From the NCBI GenBank assembly GCA_963739095.1, contig CAVTZF010000030.1:62001-126000 (forward strand): a DNA stretch of 64,000 nucleotides, written 5' to 3'. This document shows, piece after piece, positions 34,978 to 44,091 of this stretch. A program made the translations under genes and the position numbers. Each line of letters begins with the position of its first letter. Positions within the stretch are counted from its first letter, which is position 1. The notes beneath the pieces are model-generated. The model was not told the origin of the DNA. It did no database searches and saw only the letters and a program-made list of their open reading frames with translations. The DNA is from JACVRW01 sp963739095 (GTDB lineage: Bacteria; Actinomycetota; Thermoleophilia; Solirubrobacterales; Thermoleophilaceae).

Positions 34978-37698
34978 CTCCGCTGTCCCCAGCGGCACCC
35001 TGGCGAGCTCGATACGGGAGCTCACGCCCAGCTTCACAAACACCTTGCGCAGGTGGTACTCGACCGTCTTGGGGCTCACGAACAGCTGCGCGGCGGCGTC
35101 GCGATTGGTTGCGCCGGCGGCCACCAGCTGCGCGATTCGCATCTCCTGCGGGGTCAGGTCGTCGAGCGTGCTCACGTCGCGCTTGCGGGCCTTTTCGCCC
35201 GTCGCATTCAGCTCTGTGCGGGCGCGCTCGGCCCAGAGCCTGTTGCCGAGTCCCTCGAAGGTGTCCAGCGCGGTGCGGAGCTGGGTGCGCGCCTCGATCT
35301 TGCGGCGGGCGCGGCGCAGGCGCTCGCCGTACGCGAGTTGCGTGCGCGCGCGCTCGAAGACCGGCGCGTCGCCGGTGTGCTCGCGCACGGCCTCCTCGAA
35401 GAGGAGCCCGGCCTCGTCGTCGTCCTCGCTCAGGACCGCCCGGCAGCGAGCGAGGAGCCCCTTGACGAGCGGGGTGTCGCTGACGGGAGCCCACGCCTCG
35501 AAGCGCTCGAGCGCATCCCGCGCACGCTCCGGCTCGCCGATGCGCAGCGCCGCGTCGATCACGTCGGGCGTGGCAAGCAGGGCCACCGGCGGCAGCGGCA
35601 CCTGGTCGAGCTGGTCCAGGTGCTCGAGCGCCTCCTGTGGGTTGCCGAGTGCCAGCTCGAGCTCGGCGAGCGCCAGGCGCGCGTGCTCGGTCGCCCAGCC
35701 CAGGCCCGTCGCGAGGCTGCGCTGCATCGCCGTCGCGACGAGCTCGCGGCACTCGTCCTCTTGGCCGCGCTGGGCGAGGATGCGAGCTTCGAGCGCCATC
35801 AGCCCGGTCTCGTCGTTGTCGGCGCCGAGGCGCCGGGCGAGCTCCCGGCCCTCGGAGATGGTTGCGGCTGCGGCCGCCAGCCTGCCCTCGCCGAGCTCGC
35901 CCACCGCGACGAGCGGGAAAGCGCCCGAGACCCCTGCGAGTGAGCCCTGATGACGCGCGCGGGCGATGGCCGCCTCACTGGTCCGGCGCGAGGCCGGATA
36001 GTCGCCGCGCATCGCGCTGGGAAACGCGTTCATGCCCATCGTGCGATCGCCGTCGAAGCCCTCGCCCACTGCGATCGCCTCGGCCAGCAACCGGCCGCCG
36101 CGCGCGGAGTCTCCCTCCAGCACGGCACTCATGCCCCCAAACAGCAGGCGTGCGAAGCTGATCAGCGGCCCCTCCCCGCCGATCTGCTTCAGGAGGTTGT
36201 CCGCCTCACTCAAGGCGAACTCGATCCGGCCGCTTCTCATCAGCGACACGAACACCGACCAGATCAGGAACTCGGCGGCAGCTTCGGGCGGCAGGCCGAC
36301 GACCTCCACGACGGCGCGGCGCAGCAGCTCCTCGGACTCCGCGGGTGAGCCGCGCCTGCCGGCGTCGGTAGCGCAGACCGAGATGATCTCGAGCGAGTCG
36401 AGCGGATCGAGCGGGAGCGCGCGCGCTCGTTCGACGAGGGCCATCGCGGCGTCGGGCCGGCCGCCGGCGTGTGACGCCTTCGCCGCACAGACGAGTCGGT
36501 GGGCGCGACGCGTATCGTCGGCGCTCAGCTCGGCGGCGCGCTCGAAGGCGGCCGCGGCGGTGGCCTGCCCACCGCGCGTTGCAGCCTGGACCCCGGCCGC
36601 CTCGAGCTCCGAGGCGATCCCTTCGTCAGCGCGGTCTGCCACGAGCGCGCGGTGCCACGCGCTGCGGGCGGGGTCGTCGACCGCCGCCGCGAGCGCCTCG
36701 TGCGCGGCGCGGCGCTCGTCGCGGCTCGCCGAGCGGTAGATCGCGGAACGCACGAGCGGGTGCCGGAAGGTCACGCTGCCGTCCACGCGCACGAGCCCGC
36801 CGCGCTCCGCCGCGCCGAGCTCCGATCCGTCGAGGCCGATGCGCGCGCCGGCATCGAGGATCGCCGTGAGGTCGCCGAGCTCGTCTGCGGCCGCCACGAG
36901 CAGGAGGCTGCGTGTGCGATCCGGCAGTGCCGCGACCCGCGCGCGGAAGGCCTCCTCAACCGCAGGGCGCACCGGCGGCGGCCCGAGGATCGGCTCGGCT
37001 CCGTCGAGTTGGGTTTCCGTGAGCCCGGCCGGCAGCTCGAGCAGCGCGAGCGGGTTGCCACGCGCGTGTTCGAGCAGCGTGGCCAGCACCTCCGCCGACG
37101 GGCCGCGTTCGAGGCGATCGGTGAGCAGCGCGCGGGCGTCCTCGTCGGCGAGCGCACCGAGGGTCAGCTCCGGGACGCCGGGCGCGTCGAAGCTGCGCAG
37201 GTCGCCCTCCCGGACGGCGAACAGCATCGCGATGCGCTCGGCCTCGAGCCGCCGCGCGGCGAAGGCGAGCGCCTCGGCTGAGGGGGCGTCGAGCCACTGC
37301 GCGTCGTCGATGCAGCACAGGAGCGGCCCGTCCTCGGCGGCCTCGGCGAGCAGGCTGAGCGCGCCGAGCGAGACGAGGAAACGGTCGTCGACGCCCTCGA
37401 GGCTGAGGCCGAGGGCACTGTTCAGTGCGGCCGCCTGGGGCGCCGGCAGCCGCTCGATCAGATCGAGGCAGGACCGGACGAGACGCTGAAGGCCGGCGAA
37501 GGGGAGCTCGTGCTCGGCCTCGATGCCGACGCAGCGCAGCACCCTCATATCGCCCGCCTGCGCCTCGGCGTACTCGAGCAGCGTCGTCTTGCCGATGCCG
37601 GCCTCACCGCGCAGCACCAGTACAGCGCTGCGTTCCCCGCGCGCGCTCTCGAGGAGGGAGTCGAGCTCGCGTTGCTCAGCCAGACGGCCCACGAGCAT
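34972..37698 (-). CDS. Large ATP-binding LuxR-family transcriptional regulator (LAL-type)
   Basis: 908 residues. The N-terminal NTPase domain opens LVGRLAEQRELDSLLESA, with Walker A RGEAGIGKTTLL at about residues 31-42 and Walker B LLCCIDDAQWLD. A helical TPR-like middle follows, and a LuxR helix-turn-helix lies in the last 65 residues (LTPQEMRIAQLVAAGATNRDAA, VSPKTVEYHLRKVFVKLGV). Such regulators usually sense a ligand or partner through the middle part and activate nearby genes. Neighbours are the MMPL exporter downstream and a divergent NADH dehydrogenase. Tandem CTAGGG at 37721-37733 suggests autoregulation. Confidence 0.92.
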   Translation of the reverse strand: MLVGRLAEQRELDSLLESARGERSAVLVLRGEAGIGKTTLLEYAEAQAGDMRVLRCVGIEAEHELPFAGLQRLVRSCLDLIERLPAPQAAALNSALGLSLEGVDDRFLVSLGALSLLAEAAEDGPLLCCIDDAQWLDAPSAEALAFAARRLEAERIAMLFAVREGDLRSFDAPGVPELTLGALADEDARALLTDRLERGPSAEVLATLLEHARGNPLALLELPAGLTETQLDGAEPILGPPPVRPAVEEAFRARVAALPDRTRSLLLVAAADELGDLTAILDAGARIGLDGSELGAAERGGLVRVDGSVTFRHPLVRSAIYRSASRDERRAAHEALAAAVDDPARSAWHRALVADRADEGIASELEAAGVQAATRGGQATAAAAFERAAELSADDTRRAHRLVCAAKASHAGGRPDAAMALVERARALPLDPLDSLEIISVCATDAGRRGSPAESEELLRRAVVEVVGLPPEAAAEFLIWSVFVSLMRSGRIEFALSEADNLLKQIGGEGPLISFARLLFGGMSAVLEGDSARGGRLLAEAIAVGEGFDGDRTMGMNAFPSAMRGDYPASRRTSEAAIARARHQGSLAGVSGAFPLVAVGELGEGRLAAAAATISEGRELARRLGADNDETGLMALEARILAQRGQEDECRELVATAMQRSLATGLGWATEHARLALAELELALGNPQEALEHLDQLDQVPLPPVALLATPDVIDAALRIGEPERARDALERFEAWAPVSDTPLVKGLLARCRAVLSEDDDEAGLLFEEAVREHTGDAPVFERARTQLAYGERLRRARRKIEARTQLRTALDTFEGLGNRLWAERARTELNATGEKARKRDVSTLDDLTPQEMRIAQLVAAGATNRDAAAQLFVSPKTVEYHLRKVFVKLGVSSRIELARVPLGTAEP

Positions 37699-37720
37699 CT
37701 GCCGATCCTAATCCCTTGGG

Positions 37721-37733
37721 CTAGGGACTAGGG
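37721..37733. promoter_or_regulatory. Tandem CTAGGG repeat upstream of the LuxR gene
   Basis: CTAGGG at 37721-37726 and again at 37728-37733, 7 bp apart, 23-35 bp upstream of the LuxR start and 46-58 bp upstream of the divergent NADH dehydrogenase start. Confidence 0.45.
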
Positions 37734-37778
37734 CATTGCCGGATTCGAGCGCCTCCGCGCGGCCGTAGCTTGGCGGTC

Positions 37779-39059
37779 ATGAACTCCACGTACCCCGCAC
37801 TCACCCACCGGCGCTCGCGCGTTGCCCGTGGCGGAACGCTCGTGCTCGGCGGCGGTTTCGCCGGGAGCTACGTGGCTCGCCAGGTCGGCCAGAGCGGCGC
37901 GACGATCGTCAACCCGACCAACTTCATGCTCTACACGCCGCTGCTGCCCGAGGCCGCCGCTGGCAGTGTGGAGCCGCGCCACGTGACCGTGCCGCTGCGC
38001 ACGATGTGCCCCCACGCCGACCTCGTGCTCGGGTCGGTCACCGGCCTCGACGCCCAGCGCCGAGTCGTGCAGGTCGAGTCCGAGGCGGGCGACATCGAGA
38101 TCGCCTACGCTGACCTCGTCATCGCGCTGGGGGCAGTTGCGCGGATGCCCGACCTGCCCGGCCTGCGCGAGCGCGCCCTCGGACTTAAGGACCTGGTCGA
38201 CGCGATCCGCCTTCGCAATCACGTGCTGCGCCAGATCGAGCTGGCGGACGCCGTGCCCGAGTCGGCCGCGCGGCGTTTGACCTTCGTGCTCGCCGGTGCC
38301 GGCTTCGCCGGAGTCGAGGCGGTCGCGGAGCTGAACGAGCTCGTCAGCGACGCTCTCACGCGTCATCCGCGCCTCGACGGAGTGCAGCCGCGCTGGGTGC
38401 TCGTCGAGGGCGGCACCCGCATCCTGCGCCAGACGCCCGAGAAGCTCGCCGCGTTCGCGGCCAAGCGACTCGGCCGGCGCGGCGTCGAGATCCTCACGGA
38501 GACGACGCTCACGTCCGTCGACGCCGACGGGGTGACGCTCTCCGACGGGCGCCGGATCGACACCGAGACGGTCGTCTGGACGGCCGGCGTCACGGCCAAC
38601 CCGCTGCTCGCAACCCTCGGGCTCCCGCTCGACAAGCATGGGCGCGTCCCGGTCGACGAGACGCTCCGCGTGCTCGGCTCGTCGCGCATCTGGGCGCTCG
38701 GGGACTGCGCCGCCGTCCCCAACGAGGCGACGCCCGGCGAGACCGATCCCGCGACCTGCCAGCACGCGCTGCGCCAGGCGCGCCGGCTCGCCCGCAACCT
38801 GCGCGGCACCCCACGCGCCTACAGCTATCGCACCCGCGGCCAGATGGCCACGCTTGGCAGCCGGCACGGCATCGCCCTCGTCGGGGGCATGCGCGTGAAG
38901 GGCGTGCTCGGCTGGCTCATCGCCCGCGGCTACCACGTCCTGCAGCTGCCGTTCGCCGCCCGCCGCGCTCGCGTGCTGGCGGACTGGACCGCGGCCGCAC
39001 TGTTTCGGCGCGACGTCGCCGAGTTGTCGTCATCTACCGCACTGAGGAGTGAGCAATGA
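37779..39059 (+). CDS. Type II NADH dehydrogenase-like FAD oxidoreductase
   Basis: 426 residues from ATG 37779. TLVLGGGFAGSYVARQV is the FAD-binding GxGxxG, VIALGAVARMPDLPG the linker, LAGAGFAGVEAVAEL the NADH-binding site, and RIWALGDCAAVP the second FAD motif. This is the NDH-2/Ndh family, which oxidises NADH and passes electrons to quinone on the membrane without pumping. TAGCTT (37766-37771) is 7 nt before the ATG: leaderless promoter. The stop overlaps the next gene (ATGA). Confidence 0.88.
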   Translation: MNSTYPALTHRRSRVARGGTLVLGGGFAGSYVARQVGQSGATIVNPTNFMLYTPLLPEAAAGSVEPRHVTVPLRTMCPHADLVLGSVTGLDAQRRVVQVESEAGDIEIAYADLVIALGAVARMPDLPGLRERALGLKDLVDAIRLRNHVLRQIELADAVPESAARRLTFVLAGAGFAGVEAVAELNELVSDALTRHPRLDGVQPRWVLVEGGTRILRQTPEKLAAFAAKRLGRRGVEILTETTLTSVDADGVTLSDGRRIDTETVVWTAGVTANPLLATLGLPLDKHGRVPVDETLRVLGSSRIWALGDCAAVPNEATPGETDPATCQHALRQARRLARNLRGTPRAYSYRTRGQMATLGSRHGIALVGGMRVKGVLGWLIARGYHVLQLPFAARRARVLADWTAAALFRRDVAELSSSTALRSEQ

Positions 39060-40015
39060 CAACGCAGCAGACATCCGGCCACCGTCATCCCTCGCCGCTC
39101 GCGGCGCTGGTGATCGTGCCGGTGGTGGTGGCGATCGTGCTGACCCTGTTCGCCTGGCCGAGCGCCAAGCTCGAGCCGCGCGACCTACCGGTCGGCGTGG
39201 CCGGTCCAGCGGCCGCGGTGGGCCAGCTCGAGCAGCAGCTCGGGGCGAACCCGGACGCGTTCGACGTGCACCGCTACGCGAACGAGGCCGAGGCGCGCGC
39301 CGCGATCGAGGACCGCGAGGTCTACGGCGCCTTCGTCGCAACACCCGAGGGACCGAAGGTGCTCAGCGCGAGCGCGGCGAGCCCCGCGGTGGCTCAGCTG
39401 CTCGGTCGCGCGGCGGCTGAGACGGGCGCGCCCACCGAGGACGTCGTCACGGCCGAGCACGGCGCTGCGCTGCCGTCGTCGGTGCTGCCGCTGGTGATCG
39501 CCGGGATCCTCATCGGCATGGCGGCCTCGCTGCTCACCTCGAGCGCTGCCGGCCGCGCGGGACTGCTGGTCGCCGGCTCGGCGATCATCGGACTCGTCGC
39601 GGCGACCATCGTCCAGAGCTGGCTCGAGGTCGTCGAGGGCGACTGGATCGTGAACGCCGGCGTGCTCGGCCTGACCGTGCTCGCCATCGGCGCGACCGTC
39701 GCCGGCCTCTACGCGTGGCTCGGCGCTGCCGGCATCGGGGTGGCGGCCGCGCTGATGGTGTTCATCGGCAACCCGTTCTCCGGGGCGGGTTCGGCGCCCG
39801 AGCTGCTGCCGGAGCCGGTCGGCGGGATCGGGCAGCTGCTGCCGCCCGGCGCGGGAGCCAACCTGCTGCGGAGCACCGGGTACTTCGACGGAGCCGCAGC
39901 GGGCACGCCGGTGGCGGTCCTGCTCGCCTGGGCACTGGTCGGCCTCGCCCTCGTCGGCCTCGCGGCCGTGCGGGGGCGGCGGCCGGCCGCCGCCCCCGCG
40001 GCAGTGGGGGCCTGA
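39056..40015 (+). CDS. Membrane protein resembling YhgE/Pip or ABC-2-type permeases
   Basis: 319 residues. One N-terminal membrane helix (LAALVIVPVVVAIVLTLFAWP), an external domain of about 100 residues (LPVGVAGPAAAVGQLEQQL, EDREVYGAFVATPEGP), then five or six helices. This layout matches the YhgE/Pip N-terminal and ABC-2 membrane families. Its start overlaps the NADH dehydrogenase stop by 4 bp, so the two are co-translated. No ATPase gene is adjacent. Role unknown. Confidence 0.72.
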   Translation: MTTQQTSGHRHPSPLAALVIVPVVVAIVLTLFAWPSAKLEPRDLPVGVAGPAAAVGQLEQQLGANPDAFDVHRYANEAEARAAIEDREVYGAFVATPEGPKVLSASAASPAVAQLLGRAAAETGAPTEDVVTAEHGAALPSSVLPLVIAGILIGMAASLLTSSAAGRAGLLVAGSAIIGLVAATIVQSWLEVVEGDWIVNAGVLGLTVLAIGATVAGLYAWLGAAGIGVAAALMVFIGNPFSGAGSAPELLPEPVGGIGQLLPPGAGANLLRSTGYFDGAAAGTPVAVLLAWALVGLALVGLAAVRGRRPAAAPAAVGA

Positions 40016-40043
40016 GCGTCCGCGAGCCGGACGCAGAGCACGA

Positions 40044-40910
40044 TCATTCCGAGCCCGGCGGCACGTACTTGCTGGCCGTGAACACCGCTCCCTGCGGATC
40101 GCGCAGGACCGTGAAGCGCACGAAGGGGGCATCCATCGGAGGGGCCAGCACCGTGCCGCCCAGCTCGGCGGCCTTCGCGGCGGCGGCGTCCGCATCGTCG
40201 ACCGCGAAGGTCACGCTCCAGTGGGGCGGGACGTCGGGCCCCTGGCCGTTCAGCGGCATCAGCCAGGCGACGACGTCCTCGAAGCCGGGCGGCGCACCCT
40301 GGTCGGCCATCCGGGTGCGCATTCCGGGGTCGCGCTGCTCGAGGTAGTCGCCGTAGCCGGGCAGGCGCCACATGTTGGACTCACCCTGGTCGCCCAGGTC
40401 GACCGGGTCGGCCTCCCAGCCGAAGACCTTGCCGTAGAAGGCTCGGGCGCCGTCGACGTCGTTCGTGTTCAGTCCGCTGAAGTTCCAGGTGCCCGGCTCG
40501 TTGACGAGCTCGGCACCCTTGTGCCGGCCCGCCTGCCAGACGTTGATCGGGGCGCCCTGCGGGTCGGCGAGCACGGCCATGCGGCCCGCCTCCATGACGT
40601 CGAAGGGCTCCGCCAGCACGCTGCCACCGGCCTCCTTCGCCTTGGCGGCGGCGTCGTCCGCGCTGTCGACCCAGACGTAGGTGCTCCAGAATGGCTGCGG
40701 CGGCGAGCCCTCCTGCTGCGACCCAACCGCCGCGACGTCCTTGCCGCGGATCGTCGCGACGAAGTAGTTGCCGGGCGCATCCGCCGGCATGCGGTCCTCG
40801 AAGTCCCACCCGAACAGTCCGCCGTAGAAGTCGACCGCGGCCTGGGGGTCGGGTTGTGACGTGTCGACCCAGCACGGCACGCCCTGCGGATATCCGTCTC
40901 GCTCCAGCAT
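40044..40910 (-). CDS. VOC-family protein with two glyoxalase-like domains
   Basis: 288 residues from ATG 40910 with GAAGGAG upstream. Two VOC modules, about residues 10-135 (PCWVDTSQPDPQAAVDFYGGLFGWDF, AVLADPQGAPINVWQ) and 145-285 (SGLNTNDVDGARAFYGKVFGWEA, TVLRDPQGAVFTASKY). This pair is the common CFP32/AAC-like VOC type. Divergent from the WYL regulator gene 91 bp away, which probably controls it. Actual reaction unknown. Confidence 0.87.
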   Translation of the reverse strand: MLERDGYPQGVPCWVDTSQPDPQAAVDFYGGLFGWDFEDRMPADAPGNYFVATIRGKDVAAVGSQQEGSPPQPFWSTYVWVDSADDAAAKAKEAGGSVLAEPFDVMEAGRMAVLADPQGAPINVWQAGRHKGAELVNEPGTWNFSGLNTNDVDGARAFYGKVFGWEADPVDLGDQGESNMWRLPGYGDYLEQRDPGMRTRMADQGAPPGFEDVVAWLMPLNGQGPDVPPHWSVTFAVDDADAAAAKAAELGGTVLAPPMDAPFVRFTVLRDPQGAVFTASKYVPPGSE

Positions 40911-41001
40911 CGCTGCTCCTTCGCGTTCGTTTGTCAACGGGCACCCTAGGAGAGGTTTAGGCCAGAATCTGTCCTCAATTTGCAGGATCATGTAATGGTC
41001 A

Positions 41002-41963
41002 ATGACCGAGACCTCGAGCCGCCTCCTGACGCTCCTCTCCCTGCTCCAGGAACGCCGCGACTGGCCGGGTGGTGAGCTCGCGGATCGGCTCGAGGTGTCG
41101 GGCCGCACGATCCGGCGCGACATCGAACGGCTGCGTGGGCTCGGCTACCCCGTCGAGTCGCTGACCGGGCCGGCCGGCGGCTACCGGTTGCGCGCAGGCA
41201 CCGCGATGCCGCCGCTGCTGCTCGACGACGACGAGGCCATCGCGATCGCCGTCGGCCTGCGCACCGCCGCGCGCGCGTCGGTGAAGGGGATCGAGGAGAC
41301 CTCGGTGCGCGCGCTCGTGAAGCTCGAGCAGGTGCTGCCCTCACACCTGCGCCGCCGCGTGCGCGCGCTCGGCACGGCGACCTCGGCGATCGCGCCCGGC
41401 GGCCCTCAGGTCGACGCTCAGTCGCTGAGCGTGCTCGCCGCCGCCTGCCGCGACTCGGAGCGCGTGCGCTTCGCCTACCGCGGCCGCGACGGAGCGGGCA
41501 GCCGCCGCGAGGTCGAGCCGCACTCGCTCGTCAACGTGGGGCGGCGCTGGTACCTCGTCGCCTGGGACCGCGGCCGCGAGGACTGGAGGACCTTCCGAGT
41601 CGACCGCCTGACGGCCCCAGCCGCGACCGGGGTGCGCTTCACGGCGCGCGACCTGCCGGCGAAGGACGGCGCGGCGTACGTGGCGCAGACGCCTGTCCGC
41701 GGCGCCCAACCGCTACGAGGCGCGCATGACACTGCACGCGCCGCTCGACTCGATGCGGAGGTGGGTGCCCTCAGCACTGGGGCGCGCTCGAGCCGATCGA
41801 CGACGAGAGCTGCGAGTACCGCACCGGCGACGACGACCTCGACTGGCTGGCCATGCGCATCACGATGTTCCGCGTCGACTTCGAGGTGCACGAGCCGCCG
41901 GAGCTGCGCGAGCACATGCCGATGCTGGCGGAGCGCTACCGAAGCGCGGCAGACACTCGCTGA
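41002..41963 (+). pseudogene. HTH-WYL (YafY-type) transcriptional regulator, interrupted by two frameshifts
   Basis: The frame from ATG 41002 holds the N-terminal HTH (LLTLLSLLQERRDWPGGELA, VSGRTIRRDIERLR) and the WYL domain (RYL..., GRRWYLVAWDRGREDW). It fails after AYVAQTPVR near 41700, continues one frame over as APNRYEARMTLHAPLDSMRRW, and after about 41770 moves again to QHWGALEPIDDESCEYRTG and ends ERYRSAADTR at the TGA 41961-41963. Joined, it is about 320 residues, the usual size. Both steps equal one extra base. The WYL core is complete before the break, so a truncated product could still fold. Probably the regulator of the divergent VOC gene. Confidence 0.8.
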
Positions 41964-42004
41964 CTTGACATCGGAGGCCCGGCGGCGCGAAGTTGGGTAC
42001 AGCC

Positions 42005-43096
42005 GTGCTCGATCTGGCCGACATCGAGCCGTACCTGAGGGAGCGGGGGCTGATCAGCGCGCGGGCCGTGGTGGAAGGGGGGCTGACACTTGCCGATGTG
42101 TCGCGGCTCAACCGGGTGTTCATCGTCACGGCGGAAGGCGAGCGCTGCCTTGTGCTGAAGATCGCGGACCGGTCGACTGGTGCCCGGCTTGCCCGCGAGG
42201 CGGCTGTGCTGAATTGGCTGTGGTCGGCCGGTCCTACCGATCTCAGTTGGGCCCTTCCGCCGGTCGTGGCGTATGACTCGGCCGAGGCAGTACTGATACT
42301 CGAAGCGGCTCGCGGGGCACGGGATTTGTCCCAGCACTACGCCTCCGGTCGCTTCTCTCGTGCGCTGGCGAGTCAGGCCGGGAAAGGACTCGCCCGCCTG
42401 CACGAGATCGATCCCGCTGCAGCAGCAGGGTTGCCCGGACGAGTTGACGCGACTCGGAACCTACGCCTGCACCAGCCCGACACGAGCACCTTTAACGAGA
42501 TGAGTCGGGCCGCCGTCGAACTGATGGTCGTTATTCAGAGCGCTGATGAGTTATGCGCCGCGCTGGACGATCTGCGGGCCTCTTGGACGAGGGAGTCGAT
42601 GATCCATGGCGACGTACGCTGGGACAACTGCTTGGCGTTGCCGGGCACAGACTCGACGCACTGGACGCGGTGGCGTCTCATCGATTGGGAGCTCTGCGGG
42701 GCAGGCGATCCCAGCTTCGACGTTGGATCCTTCGTTGGCGAGTACCTCCGCGCGTGGCTGCAGTCAATACCAATCATCGACTCCAAGGACCCCGGCCGGT
42801 TACTCGCCCACGCTGCTCTTCCGCTGCGCCGAATGCGACCTGCGTTGAGGGCCTTCTGGGATTCCTACAGACTCCATCGCGGCGCGACGCCGGCCGAACT
42901 GGACCGCCTGCTCGGCCGGGCGATCCGCTTCGCCGGCGTCCGGCTGCTCACAGCGGCACTCGAGGAGGCTCAGACCTGTGGAGAGCTTCCGTCGAGAGTT
43001 CTCTATCTCTTGCCGCTGAGCCGGAACATCCTGACCCGTCCGGGTGACGCGTCGTGTCAGTTGCTCGGCTTGAAAGCCCCCCAGGTGGCAGCGTGA
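42005..43096 (+). CDS. Aminoglycoside-phosphotransferase-like kinase of a RiPP locus (LanK-like)
   Basis: 363 residues from GTG 42005 (TTG 41993 is an alternative). Kinase landmarks: VLKI lysine near residue 52, the catalytic loop IHGDVRWDN near 200-208 and the metal aspartate in LIDWELCG near 227. This is the phosphotransferase fold used as Ser/Thr kinase in class V lanthipeptide and thioamitide pathways, where it works with a HopA1-type lyase. That is exactly the next gene, overlapping by 4 bp. Expected role: phosphorylate Ser/Thr of the precursor peptide before elimination to a dehydro-amino acid. Its identity as kinase is firm; the peptide substrate is inference. A TTGACA lies at 41965-41970 but without a good -10. 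Confidence 0.82.
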   Translation: MLDLADIEPYLRERGLISARAVVEGGLTLADVSRLNRVFIVTAEGERCLVLKIADRSTGARLAREAAVLNWLWSAGPTDLSWALPPVVAYDSAEAVLILEAARGARDLSQHYASGRFSRALASQAGKGLARLHEIDPAAAAGLPGRVDATRNLRLHQPDTSTFNEMSRAAVELMVVIQSADELCAALDDLRASWTRESMIHGDVRWDNCLALPGTDSTHWTRWRLIDWELCGAGDPSFDVGSFVGEYLRAWLQSIPIIDSKDPGRLLAHAALPLRRMRPALRAFWDSYRLHRGATPAELDRLLGRAIRFAGVRLLTAALEEAQTCGELPSRVLYLLPLSRNILTRPGDASCQLLGLKAPQVAA

Positions 43097-44091
43097 TCGA
43101 TTACCCGGAGCAGCTCGGCGGCGCGATTCGCGCAACCCGGGTCACGTCCCCTACCTCCTATGCGTGGTTCGGCACTCGCTCCCGTCCGCTGTCCAGGCGA
43201 GTGAGCGCGGCGCTTCCGCCCGGGGTTGCACGCAGATACCTGATCGATGGTCTCGAGACCGAGCTGTACCGGTCGTTCTACAGCCAGGGCAGGCCGGTTC
43301 CCGCCACGTCGGCTGTGGTTGACCGGGCGTTCCGAGATCCCGAGTTCGTCGCCGCTCTCTCGGCTGCCAACACCGGCAGAGGAGGTTGGGCTCCCGCCTG
43401 GCGAGTCGAGACACGGACAGAAGGGGCCGGCGTAGTCACGAGGAACGGGCTTTCGCTACGCGCGCGAGTCTCGGACTGGCAATTAACTGGCGACAGGTGC
43501 GAGGTTGGCTCGCTGGTGAGCCTGCGTCGTCCCAAGGAGCTCGTCGCAGACTCGCCCGGGTTCTACACCGCGCTTGGCAATACCTCGCCGGCGGATGGCG
43601 AAGACGACATAGAGCTGCGGATCTACTTCAATCTGTCGCCCGCGGGAGCGGTCCCGCTGGTCGCCACGTGCACGCGCCTCCTCAACGCAGTCGACGTCCC
43701 GTTCAATCTGAAGGTGGTGGACCACCCGGCGGGCTTCTCCAGATGCGATACGGCGGTGTTGTACCTGGAGGGCGGCGGGTTCGACCGGGTTCGCGGGTGT
43801 CTGGCAGAGGTCGCCTCGACGTGTGACCCGCACCTCCGCGACGCAGCGCCGGCCTTCACAAAACCTCTGGTCCGAGGTGTGGCGCTCGGTGAGCATCGTC
43901 GCAGCCTCGGCGGCAGCTTTGGACTCAGCCGCTGCCGTCTTGTCGCCGAGGGGATCGTCGCCGCTCACGAGAGCGGCACAGCTGGCTTCGCCAAGCGCGT
44001 TGATGCCGTCGCCCGCGGGTTCGCTGCGCGGGGCCTGGACATTGAGGTGCCATATCTGGTCTTAGGCTCGAACGGTCAATATGCGCTCTGA
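43093..44091 (+). CDS. HopA1-family lyase of a RiPP locus (LanY-like)
   Basis: 332 residues from GTG 43093, which overlaps the kinase stop (GTGA) and has AGGTGG upstream. The HopA1 (type III effector) signature is seen in the C-terminal half: LRIYFNLSPAGAVPLVATCT, LLNAVDVPFNLKVVDHPAGF, RCDTAVLYLEGG, and the end FGLSRCRLVAEGIVAA. In class V lanthipeptide and thioviridamide-type biosynthesis, HopA1 proteins remove the phosphate made by the partner kinase. The paired order kinase-HopA1 and the following LanC support that role here. The N-terminal 100 residues have no motif I know. Confidence 0.8.
   Translation: MIDYPEQLGGAIRATRVTSPTSYAWFGTRSRPLSRRVSAALPPGVARRYLIDGLETELYRSFYSQGRPVPATSAVVDRAFRDPEFVAALSAANTGRGGWAPAWRVETRTEGAGVVTRNGLSLRARVSDWQLTGDRCEVGSLVSLRRPKELVADSPGFYTALGNTSPADGEDDIELRIYFNLSPAGAVPLVATCTRLLNAVDVPFNLKVVDHPAGFSRCDTAVLYLEGGGFDRVRGCLAEVASTCDPHLRDAAPAFTKPLVRGVALGEHRRSLGGSFGLSRCRLVAEGIVAAHESGTAGFAKRVDAVARGFAARGLDIEVPYLVLGSNGQYAL

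Noticed and set aside
41965..41970. TTGACA before the kinase gene as a RiPP operon promoter
   Set aside because: A perfect -35 hexamer, but no -10 like hexamer at 16-19 bp; the TACAG at 41998 is too far. Not listed as a promoter.
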